Positions 45,908-55,279 of a stretch of DNA of 64,000 nt are shown here, in pieces. Source of the stretch: JAGXRK01 sp963804005 (GTDB lineage Bacteria; Bacteroidota; Ignavibacteria; Ignavibacteriales; Ignavibacteriaceae). The notes beneath the pieces are model-generated. The model was not told the DNA's origin, did not search any database, and was given only the letters and a program-made list of their open reading frames with translations. Numbering within the stretch: the stretch's first letter is position 1; each line of letters starts with the position of its first letter. The DNA is taken from positions 62,001-126,000 of the forward strand of contig CAWDOP010000018.1 in the NCBI GenBank assembly GCA_963804005.1, in the 5' to 3' direction. Both the position numbers and the translations under genes were made by a program.

Positions 45908-46627
45908 ATGAAAAAATTTATTATTACTACTCTATACTTTATTTTATTAATCTCTCTCGTTTCGTGCGGCGATACATCAAACGATGAGTCAGGAACAGAA
46001 AAATCTTCATTAGCTCTTAAGGAAAGAAGATATGGGCTCAAGTCTGCCATTGTTGAGTATGATGTTTCAGGTTCACAAGAAGGCACACGCAGACTTTATT
46101 TTGATAATTGGGGATTGCGTCAGGCTGAGTATTCGAACACTACTATTACAATCGGGCAGTTTTCTAAAACTGCTAATCTTGTTAACATTAATGATGGTGA
46201 ATGGCAGTATATCATTAATATGGAAACAAAGTCAGGAACAAAATCCCAGAGCCAACTCAAAGAATTAAAAACTCAATTAGAGGGCGAACAATATTTTAAT
46301 GAGTTAGGTGAGCAGGTAATCTTAAAAATGGGCGGACAAAAAGTCGGTGAAGAAGAATATATGGATAAAGAATGCGATATTTATGAATTCCGGAATATTG
46401 GTATGAGAGCATGGTACTGGAAATGGGTTTTACTGAAATCGGAAATGCACTCAGGACAGATTAATATTACTGTTACTGCACGCAATATTCAGGAAAATTT
46501 AAGAATACCTGAAGAAAAGTTTCGTGTTCCTGATGAGATATCTCTGAACGAAGTTGATCTTCATGACATTGAAGGTCAGATGAGAAGAGAACAAGAAGAG
46601 AGAGATAAGGAAAAGAAGCAGGAATAA
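45908..46627 (+). CDS. Hypothetical lipoprotein
   Basis: A 239-residue lipoprotein with signal peptide ending in LISLVSCGD. The mature part alternates strands (SAIVEYDVSGSQEGTRRLYF) and ends in a highly charged helix (QMRREQEERDKEKKQE). DUF4412-like features are possible, but no family can be claimed. It is set apart from the methylase/nuclease pair by 78 bp. Confidence 0.65.
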   Translation: MKKFIITTLYFILLISLVSCGDTSNDESGTEKSSLALKERRYGLKSAIVEYDVSGSQEGTRRLYFDNWGLRQAEYSNTTITIGQFSKTANLVNINDGEWQYIINMETKSGTKSQSQLKELKTQLEGEQYFNELGEQVILKMGGQKVGEEEYMDKECDIYEFRNIGMRAWYWKWVLLKSEMHSGQINITVTARNIQENLRIPEEKFRVPDEISLNEVDLHDIEGQMRREQEERDKEKKQE

Positions 46628-46643
46628 ATTGTTATTTAACAGA

Positions 46644-46801
46644 TGGAATAATGGAATGGTGAAATAGTGGATTGAATTTCTGATTGATTGACTTTAGATA
46701 TTCTAATAGCGATTAACCATTAATGAATATCCTTTGAAAAATTATGATTTCTAAAGTTTCAGTATTTCATTATTCCAATACTCCAATACTCCATTATTCC
46801 A
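46644..46801. repeat. Long-range inverted repeat in the intergenic region
   Basis: TGGAATAATGGA at 46644-46655 is complementary to TCCATTATTCCA at 46790-46801. Several shorter ATTCCAATACTCC-like words lie beside the right arm. The spacer of about 135 bp has no gene. Confidence 0.5.
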
Positions 46802-46821
46802 AAGTTGTATGAGGCAACGCA

Positions 46822-48192
46822 GTGACTACTTTCCTCCCCCTTGGCGGTGCTGATGAAATTGGTGCCAACAGTTACTATATCAATTTCAATGGCAATGGAA
46901 TTTTACTAGATTGCGGAATGCATCCCCGAAAAACCGGACTGGAATCACTTCCGGACTTTGATCTAATTAAAGACCTTCCCGTAGATCACGTTTTAATTTC
47001 CCACGCACATCAGGACCATTTAAGTTCGCTGCCTTTTCTGGTAAAACGACATCCATATATTCATATAACTACCACACCTCAAACAAGAGCAATATCAGAG
47101 CTTACGCTTCACAATTCTGTTTCCATTTTAAGGAAAGAAGTTGGAGAAGACGAAAACTTTGAAATGTATTCACACGAAGAAGTTGATTTATTAATCAAGA
47201 CAATTGAGTATAAAGCTTATGAAGATGAGTTTGAACTCTTGGGTTATTCTCATACAGACAAATCAAAAGTTAAATGTACTTTCTATGATGCCGGGCATAT
47301 TCTTGGCTCTGCTTCTATTCTTCTCGATAATAACGGGAAGAAAATTTTCTATACCGGCGATATAAATCTTACAAATCAAACTCTCATTCCGGCATCCAGA
47401 ATTCCTGAAATAAAAGTTGATACTCTAATACTTGAAACAACTTACGGTGCAACTAATTCAAAGTTGTTGAATAGCTGGGAAGATGAATCGTTACACCTTG
47501 CAAAAGAAATCAACAAAGCACTAAATAAAGGCGGATCCGTTTTAATTCCGGTGTTTGCACTTGGCAAGATGCAGGAAATGCTTGGCACTATATGGCAGTT
47601 AATGACAAAAGGAAAACTTCCTGTTGTTGATATTTACACGGGAGGAATTGGGGAAAAAATAAATCGGGTTTATGATTATAATCGTCATGTTGTAAACAGA
47701 ATTGATCCTGAATTTGAATTGTCAAATATTCCAGTTAAAGATATAAATGACGTTGACGATGTAAATGAATTTTTCAAGCATCCCTGCATTGTACTTGTAT
47801 CAAGTGGAATGATGATAAAAGGAACCGCATCATTTAACCTTGCAAGAAACTGGATAAACCAGAAAAACTCCGCAATATTTACTGTTGGTTATATGGATCC
47901 TCAAACTCCGGGTTATTTAATTGCAAATGCAAAACGCGGAGATAAAATTCAATTAACTGAATATTCTGAGCAAAGAGAAATAAAATGTGAAATAAAAAAT
48001 TTCCGTTTCTCTGCACATGCAAAAAGAGAAGATTTAATATCAATAATAAAAAAACTTAAGCCGGCAAAAGTGATACTTGTACATGGTGATCCGGAGGCGA
48101 TTGATTGGATGGGGTCACAACTGATAAAAGAGTTTAAGAAAATTAAGGTTTTAGCTGCAAAGGTTGGTAGATATATTGATATAGAAAGCTAA
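46822..48192 (+). CDS. Beta-CASP metallo-beta-lactamase RNase (CPSF73-like)
   Basis: A 456-residue nuclease of the CPSF/Ysh1 type. The metal motif is HAHQDH with His61, His63, Asp65 and His66; YDAGHILGSASILL, TGDINLTN and LETTYGAT are further family motifs. The RMMBL end carries FSAHAKREDL and LVHGDPEAI. It probably degrades or processes RNA. The start is GTG at 46822. The preceding intergenic region carries an inverted repeat. No operon partner. Confidence 0.88.
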   Translation: MTTFLPLGGADEIGANSYYINFNGNGILLDCGMHPRKTGLESLPDFDLIKDLPVDHVLISHAHQDHLSSLPFLVKRHPYIHITTTPQTRAISELTLHNSVSILRKEVGEDENFEMYSHEEVDLLIKTIEYKAYEDEFELLGYSHTDKSKVKCTFYDAGHILGSASILLDNNGKKIFYTGDINLTNQTLIPASRIPEIKVDTLILETTYGATNSKLLNSWEDESLHLAKEINKALNKGGSVLIPVFALGKMQEMLGTIWQLMTKGKLPVVDIYTGGIGEKINRVYDYNRHVVNRIDPEFELSNIPVKDINDVDDVNEFFKHPCIVLVSSGMMIKGTASFNLARNWINQKNSAIFTVGYMDPQTPGYLIANAKRGDKIQLTEYSEQREIKCEIKNFRFSAHAKREDLISIIKKLKPAKVILVHGDPEAIDWMGSQLIKEFKKIKVLAAKVGRYIDIES

Positions 48193-48481
48193 GTTTAGGA
48201 GTAAATGTTTTTCAGGTAGTACTAGACATTCAAAACATAGGTGAGAAAATTAAGAATTATAGCCCTATGAGTCTTATTAAGATTCTCTCCTATCCTGTCA
48301 ATACTCTCCACCTTATAAACTCGACTTTCAAACTCATTATAATGGAGACACAGCAGATTTTTTGATGAGTTCTATTCAAGCATTTTAATTTTCTTCGTAT
48401 ATTGCTAAGAGCATAAAATAAAAATTGCTGTATCTGTGTATTTAATAGAAAAAGTTTTAACAAAAAATACAGGAGGAGAAC

Positions 48482-49789
48482 ATGTCCACTTTGAAGAAAA
48501 AACTTCAGGAAAAAATTGAAGCCTGGCGTCCGCGCACAACTCGCTTAGTAAAGGAGTTCGGAGAAGTCAAAGTAGGTGAAGTTAACATTGGTCAGATAAT
48601 TGGAGGTGCGCGAGGTATCAGAAGTCTCGTAACAGATATTTCATATCTCGATCCTATGGAAGGAATAAGATTCCGTGGTTATACCATTCCTGAGGTCATG
48701 GAAAAACTTCCTAAAGTTCCCGGCGGTGAAATGCCTTATGTAGAAGGATTCTTTTATCTTCTCTTAACCGGAGAAGTTCCTACTAAAGAAGATGTAGAAG
48801 AAGTCGCTGAAGAATTCCGCAAAAGACAGGAAGTTCCTAAATATGTATTCGATATGCTTAAAGCACTTCCTATTGATTCTCACCCAATGGTAATGTTCTC
48901 TGCCGCCATTGTTTCTATGCAGAAAGAGTCCGTCTTCGTTAAAGAATATGAAACCGGAAATTTAAATAAGAACGATTATTGGGCACCCACTTATGAAGAT
49001 GGATTAACCCTATTAGCCCGTCTTCCGCAAATTGCTGCTTTTATTTACAGACTTAAATATAAAAATGGCGACATAATTCCTTCAAATCCTAAGCTTGATA
49101 TGGGCGGAAACTTTGCCCATATGATGGGAATTAAAAAACCGTATGATGACGTAGCAAGAATGTATTTCATTCTGCACAGTGATCATGAAAGCGGAAATGT
49201 AAGCGCACATGCCGGACATCTTGTTGCAAGTGCACTTTCCGATGTTTACTACTCAATATCTGCAATGATAAACGGATTGGCAGGTCCATTACACGGACTG
49301 GCAAATCAGGAAGTACTAAGATGGACTCAGCAAGTATATGAACAAAAAGGCGGTAAGGTTCCCACAGAAGAGGAAATGAAACAATTTGTTTGGGATACTC
49401 TGAAGAGTGGACAGGTTGTTCCGGGATTCGGACATGCAGTTTTAAGAAAAACCGATCCCCGCTATATGGCACAGCGAGAGTTTTGTTTAAAGCATTTACC
49501 TGATTATCCTCTGTTCAAATATGTTGACTTACTATTTAAAGTAGTTCCTCCAATTCTGCTTGAGCAAGGCAAAGCAAAGAATCCATGGCCAAATGTTGAT
49601 GCTCAATCAGGCGTGATTCAGTGGTATTATGGCTTAACTGAATACGATTACTATACAGTACTTTTTGGTATTGGAAGAGCGCTGGGTGTTGTTTCTAATA
49701 TTATTTGGGATCGTGCACTCGGTTATCCGATTGAAAGACCAAAATCACTTACCACAGCTATGCTTGAAGATATTGCAGGAATAAAATAA
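48482..49789 (+). CDS. gltA: Citrate synthase, mitochondrial-like Si type
   Basis: Condenses acetyl-CoA and oxaloacetate to citrate. The active-site stretches are SDHESGNVSAHAGHLVASAL, GLAGPLHGLANQEVLRW and PGFGHAVLRKTDPRY. The full protein (435 residues) resembles the eukaryotic mitochondrial enzyme more than the hexameric E. coli type, as is the case in some Chlorobi and Bacteroidota relatives. AGGAGGAGAACATG is a strong ribosome site. A clear terminator follows. Confidence 0.95.
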   Translation: MSTLKKKLQEKIEAWRPRTTRLVKEFGEVKVGEVNIGQIIGGARGIRSLVTDISYLDPMEGIRFRGYTIPEVMEKLPKVPGGEMPYVEGFFYLLLTGEVPTKEDVEEVAEEFRKRQEVPKYVFDMLKALPIDSHPMVMFSAAIVSMQKESVFVKEYETGNLNKNDYWAPTYEDGLTLLARLPQIAAFIYRLKYKNGDIIPSNPKLDMGGNFAHMMGIKKPYDDVARMYFILHSDHESGNVSAHAGHLVASALSDVYYSISAMINGLAGPLHGLANQEVLRWTQQVYEQKGGKVPTEEEMKQFVWDTLKSGQVVPGFGHAVLRKTDPRYMAQREFCLKHLPDYPLFKYVDLLFKVVPPILLEQGKAKNPWPNVDAQSGVIQWYYGLTEYDYYTVLFGIGRALGVVSNIIWDRALGYPIERPKSLTTAMLEDIAGIK

Positions 49790-49832
49790 ATTCCAGTAGT
49801 TCAGTTTTCCATAGTTGCTAAGTAAATATTAT

Positions 49833-49862
49833 AAACCCGGTTCATTGTGAATCGGGTTTTTT
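49833..49862 (+). terminator. Terminator of citrate synthase gene
   Basis: AAACCCGGTTCA / TGAATCGGGTTT, a 12-bp stem with one wobble and a three-base loop, runs into a T-rich tail. Confidence 0.9.
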
Positions 49863-49878
49863 ATTTTAGTTCCTTCTG

Positions 49879-49911
49879 AAGTGGAGGTCGCTTGAAAGGT
49901 GAACTCCTCTT
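49879..49911. repeat. Hairpin repeat, copy 2 (degenerate)
   Basis: GTGGAG pairs with CTCCTC (one mismatch), then a G/A mismatch, then TCGCTT with AGGTGA by wobble pairs. Same plan as the copies at 37004 and 59774, but more decayed. It lies between convergent genes, just after the citrate synthase terminator. Confidence 0.55.
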
Positions 49912-49924
49912 AAACATATACTAA

Positions 49925-50773
49925 TTAAAGTTCATCTGTACTAAAGGTATCGCCCTGTTTGTAATCGCCGGTTGTAAATCCCTTGTAAAACCATTTTATT
50001 CTTTGCTCGGCAGTTCCATGAGTAAAAGAATCCAGCACCTTATAACCTTGCTTCAGACTTTTCTGAATGAGTTCCTGACCAGCACCGCTGGCGGCATTTA
50101 ATGCTGCTTTAATTTCACTCTCTTCAAGAAGATTTAATCTGTGCGAGTAATGAGCCCAAACGCCCGCATAAAAATCTGCCTGAAGCTCCTGGCGCAAAGA
50201 GTACTGAGAATATTCCTCTTTACCCATTGTTAAACAATGGGCCTGCTCTTTATTTATAACACCGAATAATTTTTGAATATGATGTCCGAATTCATGAGCA
50301 ACTATATATACCATCGCAAAGTGATTGGACGCATTAAATCGTTTGTGAAGTAGTTCATCGTGAAAGCTGATATCTATGTAAATTTTTTCACTATATGGAC
50401 AGTAAAAAGGTCCCGCTACAGAATCTATTCTTTCACAAAGCGGGTCAATTTTGTTGTTGTATAGAACTAATTCAGGTCTTCGGAAAGTTATTTCTGAACT
50501 ATGAAAGATTATATTCCAGAAATCACCTGTTTCTGCGACTACGGTGGAAATTAAATGACTTAGTTCTTTGTTATGAGCAATTTCGGTAAGTTCTGATGAA
50601 GTTAACTGATCATTTGATTGTGTGTTCTTAAACAATGAAACAGGATTCACGCCGAGTAGCATAACTACTAGAACAATTGCTGTTATTCCAATGACAAAAC
50701 CGACTATAACTTTTAGTAAAATGCCTCTTTTGTCTTCCCCGTTTAGACTTTGTTTTGTAACTCTCCAGCGCAT
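49925..50773 (-). CDS. Neutral zinc metallopeptidase family protein (YpfJ-like)
   Basis: A 282-residue protein with one N-terminal membrane helix (about 20-42, IVGFVIGITAIVLVVMLLG) and a peptidase-like domain. The zinc motif is AHEFGHHIQKLFG, and RQELQADFYAGVWAH provides the third ligand. GPFYCPYSEKIYID is a family signature. Its substrate is unknown; the domain should face the periplasm. Confidence 0.85.
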   Translation of the reverse strand: MRWRVTKQSLNGEDKRGILLKVIVGFVIGITAIVLVVMLLGVNPVSLFKNTQSNDQLTSSELTEIAHNKELSHLISTVVAETGDFWNIIFHSSEITFRRPELVLYNNKIDPLCERIDSVAGPFYCPYSEKIYIDISFHDELLHKRFNASNHFAMVYIVAHEFGHHIQKLFGVINKEQAHCLTMGKEEYSQYSLRQELQADFYAGVWAHYSHRLNLLEESEIKAALNAASGAGQELIQKSLKQGYKVLDSFTHGTAEQRIKWFYKGFTTGDYKQGDTFSTDEL

Positions 50774-51237
50774 TATTATATTTTTGTTTGTTGACGATAG
50801 CGTAAATATCTGAGCAATAATATACTTTATTATTTACTATCGCAAATTATAAAAGAAATTCCTATCTAAAAAAATATCGTCTAAGTAATAATCTATATTT
50901 ATTAATATCAACAATTAAATTTGAAAACAAAAAGCAGAAAAGAACAAAATTATGCTGTTGATTTATCTTTATTGCAAATGATCTTTTCCAGGTAAATAAA
51001 ACAGCATCACAAAAATTTTAGATAATATGAAAAAGACAATTATTTTTTTTGTACAATACATTCTTCACTTGTTGTATATATAATGCTACTAGTGAGAATA
51101 TTTGCTTCATAATCAGACTGTAAAAATTCGTTAAACATTATTATAAACCGCTTATCCATAATAGAGGGATGGCATTTTAATTGTTGGCTTTTTAATCGTA
51201 AATTATAATACCAAACATTCTACAGGAGAAAATAATA
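50774..51237. other. AT-rich divergent intergenic region
   Basis: About 460 bp with no coding frame, tRNA or repeat that could be supported. It holds the promoters for both flanking genes, but no motif stands out. Confidence 0.45.
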
Positions 51238-51825
51238 ATGAAAACATTATTACTAACATTGTTAATGGGCATTGTAATGTTCTCAATTGGTTTTGGGCAA
51301 GAGCGTACAGATGAAAGAAAGTGGACGATTGACCCGGAAACCGGGGACACAATATATACCGAAGCAGTCGTCATCTCTCAATCCGAAGACATTACACCGC
51401 GCAACAACCTTATAATTGTCAATCCCTTAAAGTTTTTACTGTTCTATAATATTTCGTACTTTCATAAACTGGGCGAGGGAACTGCACTTGGAGGCGGTAT
51501 CCAGATACCAACAATATCAGGCATTGATGGATTTGGTATAAATGCAGAAGCAAGATTTTATCCAACGGGAAAAAATTTGCGGGGATTTTATTTAGCCCCC
51601 AATTTTTCTTACAACAATCTATCTGGCGATGATGAGGATGATGAATCTGTCTCAATAACCTCTATTGGAGGATTAATCGGCTGGCAGTGGTTTCCGGGCG
51701 ACCAGTTTGCAATTGGTCTTGGTATTGGTATTGATTATTACTTCTTTTCCGGTGATGATGACGATTTTGATAAATTTGATGGAACTGCACCTGCATTAAG
51801 ATTTGATATCGGATATGCCTGGTAA
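51238..51825 (+). CDS. Small outer-membrane beta-barrel protein with acidic loops
   Basis: A 195-residue protein with signal peptide (to IGFGQ), about eight predicted strands and two Asp/Glu-rich loops (SGDDEDDES and SGDDDDFDKFDG) that could bind calcium. It ends in RFDIGYAW with a terminal aromatic, as outer-membrane proteins do. Function unknown. ACAGGAGAAAATAATA before the ATG is a good ribosome site. A hairpin terminator follows. Confidence 0.72.
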   Translation: MKTLLLTLLMGIVMFSIGFGQERTDERKWTIDPETGDTIYTEAVVISQSEDITPRNNLIIVNPLKFLLFYNISYFHKLGEGTALGGGIQIPTISGIDGFGINAEARFYPTGKNLRGFYLAPNFSYNNLSGDDEDDESVSITSIGGLIGWQWFPGDQFAIGLGIGIDYYFFSGDDDDFDKFDGTAPALRFDIGYAW

Positions 51826-51839
51826 TTACATAAAATACA

Positions 51840-51868
51840 CCTGCCTGCAGTAAACATACGCAGGCAGG
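51840..51868 (+). terminator. Hairpin after the small barrel gene
   Basis: A perfect nine-bp stem, CCTGCCTGC / GCAGGCAGG, starts 14 bases after the stop codon. The downstream T-content is modest. Confidence 0.65.
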
Positions 51869-51931
51869 TTGCCTTACATTATTTGAAAAATTATTTTATT
51901 TTAAGGCACACACTCACAGATCTTTATTATT

Positions 51932-53005
51932 ATGAAAAAAAGGACATTTTTCTACTGCCTGATTACAATTATTTTATTAAACTTTCACTTCATTTATCCA
52001 CAGGATGTACGACCGGTTCGTGACGATGTGGGCTATTGCTGGCAGAGCGATAGTTTCGATCTTTTTATTAAATGGCTGAATGAAAATTGTCCCGACAATG
52101 AATTTGAGTCTGAAAACCTGATTGCGGGAATTTCGCCTCACGATGATTATCTGTATGCCGGGAAAGTCTATTATCCGCTGTTTAAACTTATTAATGCAAA
52201 GGAAGTTTTTATCTTTGGTCTAACACACGGTACAGTAAGAAGGGAAATCGGAGATCCGCGTGATGTAATAATCCTGGATGAGTTTGATAAATGGAAAGGA
52301 CCTTACGGCGATGTAGAAATCTCACCGTTAAGAAAGAAAATAAAGCAAACACTGGATCAGCAATACTATATTGTAAGCAACACAGCACATAGTCTGGAAC
52401 ATTCAATTGAAGGATTAATTCCTTTTGTTCAGCACTATAACCGTGATGTTAAAATAACTCCCATAATGGTTACAGCAATGCCTTTTGAAAGAATGGACTC
52501 GTTAAGCGAGGAGATTGCTACTGTAATCTCAAAGTATGTTAAAGAGAACAATCTGAAATTAGGCAAAGATATTTTCTTTCTTTTTTCTAACGATGCTAAT
52601 CATTACGGTGAAGACTTTGATAACCAGCCGTACGGAATGGATGAAGATGCTCATAGAATTTCTACGGAAAATGATTTAAGAATTGCCTCAGAAATTTTTA
52701 ACGAAGTAGTTACTGATAATAAAATTAAAAATCTTTCCCTTGAATTATGGCCTGAAGCCGGTGTAAGTAAAAACTGTCCACTCTGGTGCGGAAGGTATCC
52801 TGTTGTACTGGGATTGCTAACGGTTAACAAAATTGTACGGCTGACCGGCAATGTGCTCAGCGGTAAGCTCTTTAAATATTCCGATACCTGGACAGAAGGT
52901 GTGCTTCCGGTTAAAGGAACAAAAATGGGAATAACCGCTCCTTATTCACTTAAGCATTGGGTTGGATTTTTATCCGCAGGATTTTATTTGGCAGGAGGAA
53001 AGTAA
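51932..53005 (+). CDS. Exported MEMO-like protein (AmmeMemoRadiSam B family)
   Basis: A 357-residue protein of the MEMO1 fold, related to extradiol dioxygenases. ISPHDDYLYAGKVYYPLF, HSLEHSIEGLIPFVQ and SNDANHYGEDF match the conserved metal-site motifs of the family. Unlike most MEMO proteins it starts with a signal peptide (to FIYPQ), so it acts outside the cytoplasm. The usual AMMECR1 and radical SAM partners are not adjacent. An HsmA-like membrane gene begins 3 bp after the stop codon. Function unknown. Confidence 0.78.
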   Translation: MKKRTFFYCLITIILLNFHFIYPQDVRPVRDDVGYCWQSDSFDLFIKWLNENCPDNEFESENLIAGISPHDDYLYAGKVYYPLFKLINAKEVFIFGLTHGTVRREIGDPRDVIILDEFDKWKGPYGDVEISPLRKKIKQTLDQQYYIVSNTAHSLEHSIEGLIPFVQHYNRDVKITPIMVTAMPFERMDSLSEEIATVISKYVKENNLKLGKDIFFLFSNDANHYGEDFDNQPYGMDEDAHRISTENDLRIASEIFNEVVTDNKIKNLSLELWPEAGVSKNCPLWCGRYPVVLGLLTVNKIVRLTGNVLSGKLFKYSDTWTEGVLPVKGTKMGITAPYSLKHWVGFLSAGFYLAGGK

Positions 53006-53008
53006 TAA

Positions 53009-53389
53009 ATGTCCGCAGCACTTATTGACTCTATTGTATTAATTACCATAGCGTTATTCTTTTATAGTCTTGGCGTTTGGGCCGAACGACTTGCACGTTA
53101 TCTTAAGCCCTGGCACGTTATTGCTTTCTGGATAGGATTTGCCTTTGATGTTTCAGGAACTCTGGCAATGCATTTTATGGCAAAGGGACAGTTTGATCTT
53201 AGTGAACCACATACACTTACGGGACAAATTGCACTCTGGCTGATGTTCCTGCACGCTCTATGGGCAACACGGGTTGTAAAGAAAGGAAATGAAAAAATGC
53301 TGAAAACATTTCACCGCTTCAGCATTTTTGTGTGGATGGTTTGGCTAATTCCGTATTTTGGAGGAATGTATCTCGGAATGCAAAGTTAG
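53009..53389 (+). CDS. HsmA/TIGR03987-family membrane protein
   Basis: A 126-residue four-helix membrane protein. HVIAFWIGFAFDVSGTLAMH and the FHRFSIFVWMVWLIPYFGG end match the HsmA family; conserved histidines within helices suggest haem or metal binding. It follows the MEMO-like gene by 3 bp, so the two are co-translated. Confidence 0.75.
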   Translation: MSAALIDSIVLITIALFFYSLGVWAERLARYLKPWHVIAFWIGFAFDVSGTLAMHFMAKGQFDLSEPHTLTGQIALWLMFLHALWATRVVKKGNEKMLKTFHRFSIFVWMVWLIPYFGGMYLGMQS

Positions 53390-53540
53390 TGTTTTTCAAT
53401 CGCACATTTCGCAACTTTTTCTTTGTTAACTCTGCGAAATTCTTTTCTCTGTTCACACCCTGGTTTTTTTATTTAAAACCGCAAAAGCAAAAAATCTACA
53501 TACGCGGGAAGCTTATTGATGAACTTATTCCTTTATATCT

Positions 53541-53960
53541 CTATCTTATAAAATCATTCAGTGCTATTTGATTAGAAATAGAAAGAGAACCATCCTGTGA
53601 TTTAAAAGCATACTCCAAATTTCTCGTTTTTTCCCCGAGGTATTTTTTCATACTTTTGAACATACCACCTGAAAAGAATTTATAAGTAGAGAACAATGCT
53701 GTTTTTATACCATCAAGCTGTGGAAGTTTTTTTACAAATGTTTCCCATTCATTGTCAGGATGATTTGCTGAAAATATAGAACCGTTCTTCCAGCCGCTGA
53801 GAAGCAGGTAATCTGCACCTTCAAGCTTTTTAGGTTCAAAGCTGCTGATTGGTATTAGCTCTACTAAAAGTCCTCTCTGAAGCAGGAACTGATATATCTC
53901 TTCGCCAAATCTTTTGGCTGTGTTATTTTTATTCTGGACAATTACTAATGCCTTTTTCAT
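53541..53960 (-). CDS. Flavodoxin-like protein
   Basis: A 139-residue single-domain protein with a flavodoxin-like order of strands (KKALVIVQNKNNTAKRFGEEI, then ADYLLLSGWKNGSIFS). The phosphate loop QNKNNTAKR departs from the usual TGNTxxxA, so FMN binding is uncertain. It may be an FMN-dependent redox carrier. No partner genes. Confidence 0.55.
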   Translation of the reverse strand: MKKALVIVQNKNNTAKRFGEEIYQFLLQRGLLVELIPISSFEPKKLEGADYLLLSGWKNGSIFSANHPDNEWETFVKKLPQLDGIKTALFSTYKFFSGGMFKSMKKYLGEKTRNLEYAFKSQDGSLSISNQIALNDFIR

Positions 53961-54290
53961 AATATACCTCTGTTATTATTACCTGGTGAAACTTAAAGAT
54001 GCAGACTGCCAAACTCTATTAATATAGTATAAGTGGATATTTTCAATGATATACCTCTGTTTTTCATTGTCAATTGTGCAGGATAGAAACTGTGCAGATT
54101 TACCTGATGTTGGATTAGTTGAAGCACAGATAATATCAGCTTAAAAATAAACTTTGCTCTGTCATTCCGGTTTACCCGTCATCCCGTCCCGACTTGTCGG
54201 GATTTTATAATAAAAATCTCGACAATTGAGTATGTTTTTATTATTCTACCTAATTTACTATTAGACTTAAAAAAGTTTTATTGGGTTTTT
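53961..54290. other. Intergenic region with a hairpin repeat
   Basis: Contains no gene. It includes TCCCGACTTGTCGGGA at 54187-54202, a six-bp perfect stem followed by TTTTATAA, preceded by GTCATTCC and GTCATCCCG words of a kind common in dispersed intergenic repeats. Confidence 0.6.
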
Positions 54291-55184
54291 ATGTCCTCTT
54301 TTGATGAGCAAATAAGATTAGCCGCCTTTAATTGGTTGAGAGATCAAACAAAAATGCATGACCAAGTTTTGCCTATTGAATTGCTACGACAAGGTTTTGT
54401 TTTTGAGAATGAAAGAATCCCACTCGTTGCACCACAAGGAATATTTAAACCACGATTAATGGAATTACCCCTTTCTATAACAACCGCACCCAAAAGTAAA
54501 TATGACGATGCTTTTGGACAAGATGACTATTTAGATTATAAATATCGTGGAGACAATATTGATCACAGAGACAATGTTGGACTAAGAGAATGTATGAAGC
54601 GAGGAATACCCCTAATCTATCTCTTGGGATTAGTTCCTGGAAAGTATTTACCTGTTTGGCCGGTTTATATTATTGGTGACAATCCAACTAATTTAAACTT
54701 TACTGTTGCTGTTGATGATTTGAGTTCTTTGGTAAAGCAAAAAGAAGGTGTCAAGGAGCCGGATGGAAAGAAGCTTTACCTAACTACGATGGTTAAAGTT
54801 AGATTACACCAACAAAAATTTAGAGAAAAAGTCCTATATGCTTATAGGACCCAATGTGCGTTGTGTAGATTAAAGCATATTGAATTATTGGATGCGGCAC
54901 ATATTATACCTGATGGTGAACCGGAAAGTAAACCAACTGTTGACAATGGACTTTCTCTTTGTAAGCTGCACCACGCAGCGTTTGATAAATACTTTATTGG
55001 TATTACACCTGATTATATAATTAAAGTAAGAGAAGATATACTTGAAGAGATTGATGGACCAATGTTACAACACGGTCTAAAAGAACTAAATGGCAAGAAA
55101 ATATTCGTACCCACTAAAGAAATAGAAAAACCAAATAAAGTTTTTTTAGATATTAGATATCAAAGATTTAGAAATGCTTCATAA
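54291..55184 (+). CDS. HNH endonuclease with conserved N-terminal domain (putative restriction enzyme)
   Basis: A 297-residue nuclease. The HNH module at about 175-235 has a zinc knuckle (Cys189, Cys192, Cys224), His204 in AAHIIPDGE, Asn219 and the CKLHHAAFD end. The N-terminal part (about 40-140) holds PQGIFKPRLMELPLSITT and DNVGLRECMKRGIPLIY, a conserved module of bacterial HNH proteins annotated as restriction endonucleases. No methylase is adjacent, so it may be modification-dependent. It opens the accessory stretch at 54.3-57 kb. Confidence 0.82.
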   Translation: MSSFDEQIRLAAFNWLRDQTKMHDQVLPIELLRQGFVFENERIPLVAPQGIFKPRLMELPLSITTAPKSKYDDAFGQDDYLDYKYRGDNIDHRDNVGLRECMKRGIPLIYLLGLVPGKYLPVWPVYIIGDNPTNLNFTVAVDDLSSLVKQKEGVKEPDGKKLYLTTMVKVRLHQQKFREKVLYAYRTQCALCRLKHIELLDAAHIIPDGEPESKPTVDNGLSLCKLHHAAFDKYFIGITPDYIIKVREDILEEIDGPMLQHGLKELNGKKIFVPTKEIEKPNKVFLDIRYQRFRNAS

Positions 55185-55279
55185 AATAGTTGGAGGAACT
55201 ATGGGGTTACCTATAAAATAATGACAAAAATTGCATCAGTGATTGTACTCTCGGATATTAGTCAAAGGAATTTATTAAA

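Noticed and set aside
20204..53005. Radical SAM gene and MEMO-like gene as one AmmeMemoRadiSam system
   Set aside because: They lie about 31 kb apart, the radical SAM protein looks like the PflX branch, and no AMMECR1 gene is present.
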